Source: Phycisphaerae bacterium (GTDB lineage: Bacteria; Planctomycetota; Phycisphaerae; UBA1845; UTPLA1). From it: a stretch of DNA of 7,361 nt. The position numbers and the translations under genes are program-made. Location of the stretch: assembly GCA_016935885.1 (NCBI GenBank), contig JAFGQA010000339.1, positions 1 through 7,361 on the forward strand, read 5' to 3'. The notes below the pieces were generated by a model. That model had not been told where the DNA came from, did not search any database, and was given only the letters and a program-made list of their open reading frames with translations. Below, in pieces: positions 1-3,357 of this stretch. Each line of letters starts with the position of its first letter. Positions within the stretch are counted from its first letter, which is position 1.

Positions 1-5
1 AGGGA

Positions 6-30
6 AAACAGCGTTTCGGAAACGCCGTTT
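6..30. repeat. Interrupted hairpin with GCGTTT/AAACGC core
   Basis: The core is GCGTTT (11-16) and AAACGC (20-25) around the loop CGG. It is extended by AAAC (6-9) pairing with GTTT (27-30) across one mismatch. Read on the minus strand it is followed by GTTTTCC, so it could act as a weak terminator for the obgE transcript about 240 bases upstream, but the T-run is poor. The same core arms recur at 3285-3304, which favours a dispersed repeat. Confidence 0.4.
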
Positions 31-44
31 CTGACCGTAAAAAC

Positions 45-67
45 CACCGGCGAGACGCCGGTGCCAC
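45..67 (-). repeat. Palindromic repeat, copy A (GTGG-anchored hairpin)
   Basis: On the minus strand this reads anchor GTGG, stem CACCGGCG, loop TCT, stem CGCCGGTG. The 8-bp stem is perfect. Anchor and stem start match copies at 2640-2666, 2698-2724 and 7271-7297. It lies head to head with the hairpin at 72-95, the two 5' anchors being four bases apart. Confidence 0.6.
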
Positions 68-71
68 AGTT

Positions 72-95
72 TTGCCACGGGCTGCTAACCCCGTG
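72..95 (+). repeat. Palindromic repeat, copy G (TTGC-anchored hairpin)
   Basis: The element reads anchor TTGC, stem CACGGG (76-81), loop CTGCTAAC, stem CCCGTG (90-95). The stem is shorter and the loop larger than in the other copies, but the GC-then-CAC start is the same. With the minus-strand copy at 45-67 it makes a divergent inverted pair, as in bacterial BIME arrays. Confidence 0.5.
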
Positions 96-251
96 TGGCC
101 GCTCGTCTCCCTTCCAACGAGCCACGTGCCTCACTCCGTGCGGACGCGCGCATCGCCCGCGACGCTTCCCTCGTTCGCTGCGCCGCACAGGTTGAAGCCC
201 GGCCCGTGTTTATCGGCGTGGCATGGGTAAGCGGAGCCGCATCGCATCAGG

Positions 252-279
252 TGCGTCGAGGCGTGTCTACGCCTCCGCA
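252..279 (-). other. Strong hairpin over the obgE stop codon
   Basis: GAGGCGT (258-264) pairs with ACGCCTC (269-275) around a 4-base loop. The outer arms TGCG (252-255) and CGCA (276-279) add four pairs past a 2-base bulge. The obgE stop codon (267-269) lies in the loop and the inner stem. No T-run follows on the minus strand, so it is not a canonical intrinsic terminator; it might protect the mRNA 3' end or act with Rho. A short direct repeat, CGCATCAGG, occurs at 243-251 and 276-284. Confidence 0.4.
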
Positions 280-1298
280 TCAGGGTCGATCGCTTGCTCC
301 TGCGCCTGGAGCATCTCCCACAGGCGATTGGTCACGGCCTCCAGCCCAACGCCGCTCACCGCCGAGATCCCGAAAACCTCGACGCCCAGCGCATCGCGGA
401 ACGATGCCAACTCGGGCGGATCCTCGCGGCCGGCCAGGTCAAGCTTGTTGGCCGCGACCAGTTCCGGCTTGGCGGCCAGCGCCGGGCTGTAGCCTTGCAG
501 CTCGCGCCGAATAGTCTGATATGCGTCCACCGGGTCCTGCCGACCGTCGAGCGGAAACAGGTCCACCAGGTGCAGCACCACGCGCGTCCGCTCGATGTGG
601 CGCAGGAACGCGTCGCCGAGCCCCACGCCTTCATGGGCGCCTTCGATCAGTCCCGGCACGTCCGCCATCACGAATCGCCTGTAGCCCGGCAGGTCTACGA
701 TGCCCAGATTGGGTACCAGCGTGGTGAATGGGTAGTCCGCGATCTTCGGTCGGGCCTGCGAAACGCGCGACAGCAGCGTGCTCTTGCCCGCATTCGGCAG
801 GCCGATCACGCCCACGTCAGCAATCAGCTTCAGGTCCAGCCTTAGCCAGCGTTCCTCGGCCGGTCCGCCCTGCTCGAACTCGCGCGGCGTCTGGTGCGTC
901 GGCGTCGCAAACCGGGCGTTTCCCCGGCCGCCCTTGCCGCCCCGCGCCACGCAAAGGCGGCTGTGCGGCTCCACCATGTCCTTCAGCAAAACGCCGCTTT
1001 CCCGGTCGTAGACCAACGTGCCAGGCGGGATCGGAACGATGATGTCCTTTCCCTTCTTGCCGCTGCAATGGGAACCCATCCCAGGCCGGCCGGGCCTTGC
1101 GGTCCAGTGGTGACGACCGGTAAACGGCGCGAGCGTGGAGATTTGCGGGTCTACTTCGAGATGGACACTGCCGCCGTCGCCGCCGTCGCCACCATCCGGC
1201 CCGCCTTTGGGAATGCGCTTCTCTCGGCGGAAACTGAGGCAACCGTCGCCACCGCGACCGCTGCGAACGCAGATCTCAGCCTGGTCAATAAACAGCAT
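267..1298 (-). CDS. obgE: GTPase Obg/CgtA, ribosome assembly
   Basis: Obg is a cytoplasmic GTPase that binds the large ribosomal subunit during late assembly and links it to growth and stress control. The 343-residue protein has the glycine-rich Obg fold at about 1-158 (GRGGDG near 15-20, a run of GGDGG near 36-43, GGKGGRGN at 120-127). The G domain follows: G1 GLPNAGKS 166-173, switch I FTT 191-193, G3 DVPG 213-216, G4 NKLD 284-287 and G5 SA 312-313. All GTP-binding motifs are intact. The protein ends soon after the G domain, so it lacks the C-terminal OCT domain of some Gram-positive Obg proteins; this short form is common. The ATG at 1298 begins the conserved MLFIDQAEI start, 27 bases after the rpmA stop, with no clear Shine-Dalgarno sequence. 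It is the last gene of the minus-strand operon and is probably translated from the shared transcript. Confidence 0.97.
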   Translation of the reverse strand: MLFIDQAEICVRSGRGGDGCLSFRREKRIPKGGPDGGDGGDGGSVHLEVDPQISTLAPFTGRHHWTARPGRPGMGSHCSGKKGKDIIVPIPPGTLVYDRESGVLLKDMVEPHSRLCVARGGKGGRGNARFATPTHQTPREFEQGGPAEERWLRLDLKLIADVGVIGLPNAGKSTLLSRVSQARPKIADYPFTTLVPNLGIVDLPGYRRFVMADVPGLIEGAHEGVGLGDAFLRHIERTRVVLHLVDLFPLDGRQDPVDAYQTIRRELQGYSPALAAKPELVAANKLDLAGREDPPELASFRDALGVEVFGISAVSGVGLEAVTNRLWEMLQAQEQAIDPDAEA

Positions 1299-1325
1299 GT
1301 GTGACGGGAGATCGCGGCGTCGCGG

Positions 1326-1607
1326 TCAGTTGTCCTCGGTAGTGCCGGACGTGACGACAACAGGCTCGATTGAGACCTTGTGGCCCTTTCTGTGGCTCCG
1401 AAAGACGACCTTGCCGTCCTTCACCGCAAACAGCGTGTCATCCCGACCGCGACCGACGTACATGCCGGGCCTGAACGGCGTGCCACATTGACGCACCAGA
1501 ATCGTGCCCGTCGTGACCATTTCGCCGTCATATCGCTTCACGCCGCGAAACTGAGGGCCGCTGTCGCGTCCGTTCCGCGTCGAGCCTTGTCCTTTTTTGT
1601 GTGCCAT
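1326..1607 (-). CDS. rpmA: 50S ribosomal protein L27
   Basis: L27 is a large-subunit protein whose N-terminal tail reaches the peptidyl-transferase centre. The 93-residue product starts [15 protein letters not shown], the conserved basic tail, with no Firmicutes-type cleavable leader. The L27 core follows: GVKRYDGE at 22-29, [15 protein letters not shown] at 34-48 and [15 protein letters not shown] at 51-65. The family signature normally has Arg in the VRQRG position; here residue 41 is Cys (codon TGT, one transition from CGT). The C-terminus, from about 70, is lineage-specific and rich in Val, Ser and Thr. The start has a good ribosome-binding site, AGGGA, nine bases upstream. It lies between a secreted protein gene (17-base gap) and obgE (27-base gap), the conserved rpmA-obg order, but rplU is not next to it. 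Confidence 0.97.
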   Translation of the reverse strand: MAHKKGQGSTRNGRDSGPQFRGVKRYDGEMVTTGTILVRQCGTPFRPGMYVGRGRDDTLFAVKDGKVVFRSHRKGHKVSIEPVVVTSGTTEDN

Positions 1608-1616
1608 CGTGCTGGT

Positions 1617-1621
1617 TCCCT
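1617..1621 (-). promoter_or_regulatory. rpmA ribosome-binding site AGGGA
   Basis: On the minus strand AGGGA lies nine bases before the rpmA ATG at 1607, directly after the stop codon of the upstream gene (1625-1627). It supports the chosen start. It is the only convincing Shine-Dalgarno sequence among the four genes. Confidence 0.65.
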
Positions 1622-1624
1622 GAC

Positions 1625-2332
1625 TTATCGCATGACCCAGGTCATCCTTCCCAACTTCGGCTCGGCGATCCTCCGTGTCCTGACGTCCCCCGGTAGCGTA
1701 TATGGAATCGCCAAGGTCTTCCGCAACACAAAGGCCCTCGGATTGCTCTCGTCGCCGGAGGTCTTGTCCTTACCACCACTCGCACGACGTGGATCATACA
1801 TCGGATTGGGTTTGGTTAACACCTCGCCGGAAAGGCCCGTGATGTAGATCGTGAACTTGCTCACCCGGGGATCGAGATCGGAAAACACCGCCACGCTCGT
1901 CAAGGCGTTGTCCGCGCCTTGCAGGAGCTTGCCGATTGCATTCACCGGGGTCTTCAGAAACGGGTGCGTCCGTTTGTGCCTCGTCTGAATCTCGCGGAAG
2001 ACGTTCGAGTGCAGACCGACGATCGCCGGGTCGACAGTGATTTGCGGTGCCGCCTGCGGTTGTGCCTTGGCCTGCTCCGCCGGCAACTCGCTCTCGATTT
2101 CGTTTACGCGGACGATCTCGGGATGGAAGTTGATGTCCTCGCCCGTGTTATTCGTCACCGTGTACAGCATATACCAGTACGTCTTCCCGGCCACCACGAT
2201 CCGCATCGGCGGCGTAGGTTCAAACTTCAGCTCCCACGTCACGCCGACCGGGCTGGGCTCCGGTTGCCCGACCGCTACGGGCCCGACCAACAACGAGCAC
2301 AGCAATGCGCCGTACAGAGCAACTCGGGTCAT
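1625..2332 (-). CDS. Secreted protein of unknown function
   Basis: I do not recognise this family. The ATG at 2332 is preferred over an in-frame ATG at 2410 because it places a normal signal peptide at the N-terminus: MTR, a hydrophobic stretch at about 4-21 and a likely signal peptidase I site AVG|QPEP after residue 22. The mature part is about 213 residues and soluble, with no second membrane helix. [15 protein letters not shown] at 57-71 resembles the edge of a secreted beta-sandwich domain, and an Ala/Gln/Pro-rich linker lies near 84-98. Two charged, proline-containing stretches follow, at 118-130 and 175-200. A weak GAGG lies about 13 bases before the ATG. The gene leads the operon with rpmA and obgE, downstream of the promoter at 2439-2466. 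Location in the envelope or periplasm is inferred; no catalytic motif is visible. The frame continues to an ATG at 2410, so a 261-residue form cannot be excluded. Confidence 0.8.
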   Translation of the reverse strand: MTRVALYGALLCSLLVGPVAVGQPEPSPVGVTWELKFEPTPPMRIVVAGKTYWYMLYTVTNNTGEDINFHPEIVRVNEIESELPAEQAKAQPQAAPQITVDPAIVGLHSNVFREIQTRHKRTHPFLKTPVNAIGKLLQGADNALTSVAVFSDLDPRVSKFTIYITGLSGEVLTKPNPMYDPRRASGGKDKTSGDESNPRAFVLRKTLAIPYTLPGDVRTRRIAEPKLGRMTWVMR

Positions 2333-2438
2333 TGTCACGATACAACCTCGCGTTGGCCGGCCAATCCGGAGCACGCCACGCCCATCCTCCGGAGCGTTTG
2401 AGGCAACCACGCCCGCGCCGAAGACAGCCGAACACTCT

Positions 2439-2466
2439 AGTCTACCAGTATTAGCGATTCTGTCAA
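2439..2466 (-). promoter_or_regulatory. Sigma-70-type promoter of the rpmA-obgE operon
   Basis: The minus strand has a perfect -35 box TTGACA (2466-2461), a 16-base spacer and a -10 box TAGACT (2444-2439; four of six consensus bases) preceded by TGG, an extended -10 motif. Transcription would start near 2432, giving a leader of about 100 bases before the ATG at 2332. It is the best promoter match I found and points into the operon. Confidence 0.6.
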
Positions 2467-2493
2467 CAAACCTGCGAATGCTCCCTGCAATGG

Positions 2494-2516
2494 GGGTGCG
2501 TGACGGTTTAGGCGGG
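2494..2516 (+). repeat. 23-nt direct repeat, copy 1
   Basis: This segment matches 7249-7271 at 20 of 23 positions (GGGT, one variable base, CGTGAC, then a stretch ending TTAGGCGGG). Both copies lie directly before palindromic repeats: here the 86-nt palindrome, there hairpin copy D. It may be a conserved flank of a composite repeat element. Confidence 0.6.
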
Positions 2517-2520
2517 AGTT

Positions 2521-2606
2521 GATCCGAGCCCCAAGCGTCAGCGCGGGGTCTTCGTACGCAGACCCTTGGCCTTCAGACCCACTCGCTCGCGCTCGGGCCT
2601 CGGATC
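2521..2606. repeat. 86-nt imperfect palindrome
   Basis: The left arm (2521-2548) and right arm (2578-2606) are near-complementary. GATCCGAG pairs perfectly with CTCGGATC; CCC pairs with GGG, AGCG with CGCT twice, and GGG with CCC, with about four mismatches or wobbles and one gap. The central 29 bases can form a small hairpin with GGGTC (2546-2550) and GACCC (2561-2565) if the base of the large stem opens. No open frame uses it, and there is no T-run. It is probably a dispersed intergenic repeat, less likely a structured RNA. Confidence 0.6.
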
Positions 2607-2639
2607 GGCTGCTTATCACGGGCGAAACCGGGTGCGCGG

Positions 2640-2666
2640 GTGCCACTGGCAGCTTGCCTGCCAGTG
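2640..2666 (+). repeat. Palindromic repeat, copy B
   Basis: The element reads anchor GTGC, stem CACTGGCAG, loop CTTGC, stem CTGCCAGTG. The 9-bp stem is perfect. Including the preceding GCGG, 31 bases (2636-2666) match copy D at 7267-7297 with one mismatch. It forms a convergent pair with copy C, 31 bases downstream. Confidence 0.75.
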
Positions 2667-2697
2667 CGGATGCGCTGTGCGCCCACCGGAGAGACCA

Positions 2698-2724
2698 CAC
2701 GGGCGGGCAAGCCGCCCGTGGCAC
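2698..2724 (-). repeat. Palindromic repeat, copy C (inverted)
   Basis: On the minus strand this reads anchor GTGC, stem CACGGGCGG, loop CTTGC, stem CCGCCCGTG. Anchor, loop and length equal copy B. The stem differs at two positions, and both partner bases differ in the compensating way, so pairing is kept. B and C point toward each other. Confidence 0.75.
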
Positions 2725-3016
2725 CCAGAATCGAATGCCGCCGGAAGTGTCAAGGCTCCTACACAAGCTTGGACCGAGCAGCCACCGCGATCGGGATCGG
2801 ACACCATTGCGAGCCGTCACGCCCTTGGTCGAGACCCCTGCGGGCGTCGTTGACCAGAACAAACGCCACAAAGGTCCGAAAACGACCGGCGCAGACACAC
2901 GCACAGGCCATTAACAGTCTCCGCACTCGGCCGCTCGTTTGGTGTGCCGAGCCTGGATCAGGAAGGCTGACCACGAAGCGATGCCTCATCTTGTGGCACA
3001 GGCATTCAAGACGACC
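2725..3016. other. Intergenic stretch without recognisable gene
   Basis: I find no credible coding frame, tRNA or rRNA here. Open frames on both strands lack family resemblance and run through the neighbouring palindromes. ATGCCT (2981-2986) and AGGCAT (3000-3005) could form a 6-bp stem, and TGTGGCACAGGCATTC (2992-3007) resembles a truncated half of an anchored hairpin; both are weak. Confidence 0.5.
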
Positions 3017-3040
3017 CGATCGATCGATCGACCGGCCGGT
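3017..3040. repeat. Two abutting perfect palindromes
   Basis: CGATCGATCGATCG (3017-3030) is a self-complementary run of the 4-base unit CGAT. It is followed at once by ACCGGCCGGT (3031-3040), also self-complementary. Either could be a protein-binding site or simple-sequence DNA; no gene start is near. Confidence 0.45.
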
Positions 3041-3114
3041 ACTGAGAAGACACAGCATCCTGACGGACCCGAGCAATACCCTGATTGGCACCCTCCTCAA
3101 CAAGGAACAGCCGC

Positions 3115-3156
3115 GGTATACTCCCTGATACCCCCTTGGGGGCGCCAAGTCCCCCC
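3115..3156. other. Competing short hairpins
   Basis: GGTAT (3115-3119) pairs with ATACC (3128-3132). CCCCC (3131-3135) can pair with GGGGG (3138-3142), but the same G-run can instead pair with the C-run at 3151-3156. CTTGG (3135-3139) can also pair with CCAAG (3145-3149). A -10-like TATACT (3117-3122) has no matching -35 box. Confidence 0.3.
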
Positions 3157-3218
3157 TCGGTTGGTAGGGCGAAGCCGTGCTAGTACGGCGTTTCACAAAT
3201 GGAACGACTGGACGCTCT

Positions 3219-3238
3219 GCCGAGAATCCTTTCTCGGC
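3219..3238 (+). repeat. Internal hairpin E of the MITE-like element
   Basis: GCCGAGAA (3219-3226) and TTCTCGGC (3231-3238) form a perfect 8-bp stem with loop TCCT. It is an inverted relative of the hairpin at 3249-3272. Confidence 0.65.
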
Positions 3239-3248
3239 ACCGGCTTCA

Positions 3249-3272
3249 GGACCGAGAAGGGATTCTCGGTCC
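3249..3272 (-). repeat. Internal hairpin F of the MITE-like element
   Basis: GGACCGAGAA (3249-3258) and TTCTCGGTCC (3263-3272) form a perfect 10-bp stem with loop GGGA on the plus strand. Its reverse complement matches hairpin E except for the outer pair (A-T for G-C) and one loop base. The two 3' ends face each other across 10 bases. Confidence 0.65.
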
Positions 3273-3284
3273 AGCAATCGTAGT

Positions 3285-3304
3285 CGCGTTTCCCGTGAAA
3301 CGCG
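3285..3304. repeat. Hairpin CGCGTTTC/GAAACGCG
   Basis: CGCGTTTC (3285-3292) and GAAACGCG (3297-3304) form a perfect 8-bp stem around CCGT. It overlaps the right terminal repeat of the MITE-like element, and its arms GCGTTTC/GAAACGC equal the core at 11-25. Confidence 0.55.
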
Positions 3305-3318
3305 GTACGAGGCACGCG

Positions 3319-3342
3319 TGAGGCCTGAGGCCTCAGAATAAT
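3319..3342 (+). promoter_or_regulatory. Possible operator and -10 box of the kinase gene
   Basis: TGAGGCCT, G, AGGCCTCA (3319-3335) is a perfect 17-base palindrome centred on 3327, and can also be read as a tandem TGAGGCC. It is followed by AATAAT (3337-3342), five of six matches to a -10 box, which would give a leader of only about 9 bases before the ATG at 3358. No -35 box is visible. A regulator binding here would cover the upstream promoter region, but this is speculative. Confidence 0.3.
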
Positions 3343-3357
3343 GGGCCCGTTGTTCCG

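Larger units (their letters stand above)
3176..3316. mobile_element. MITE-like palindromic element with terminal inverted repeats
   Basis: The left end (3176-3196) reads CGTGC, TA, then GTACGGCGTTTCAC. The right end (3295-3316) reads GTGAAACGCGGTAC, GAG, then GCACG. The 14-base inner parts are inverse complements with one mismatch, and the outer 5 bases match fully across spacers of two and three. Symmetry continues inward: CGACT (3205-3209) against AGTCG (3282-3286), then CCGAGAATCC (3220-3229) against GGATTCTCGG (3260-3269), all centred near 3245. At 141 bp it has no coding capacity, so any movement would need a transposase in trans. I see no clear target-site duplication. It ends 41 bases before the kinase start. 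Confidence 0.6.

Noticed and set aside
95..845. Plus-strand open frames opposite obgE
   Set aside because: They overlap an unmistakable conserved gene on the other strand and have biased Arg/Pro/Ala composition.
2290..2332. Lipoprotein signal in the secreted protein (Cys at residue 12)
   Set aside because: The residue before the Cys is Leu, and the Cys lies in the middle of the hydrophobic stretch, so this is not a lipobox.
2494..2724. CRISPR array
   Set aside because: The repeats are few, alternate in orientation and have no regular spacers; no cas gene is present.
2725..3016. tRNA or other known small RNA gene
   Set aside because: I found no T-loop consensus, cloverleaf or known riboswitch core.
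3085..3122. Promoter from TTGGCA (3085-3090) and TATACT (3117-3122)
   Set aside because: The spacing is 26 bases, too long for sigma-70, and the site is over 230 bases from the kinase start.
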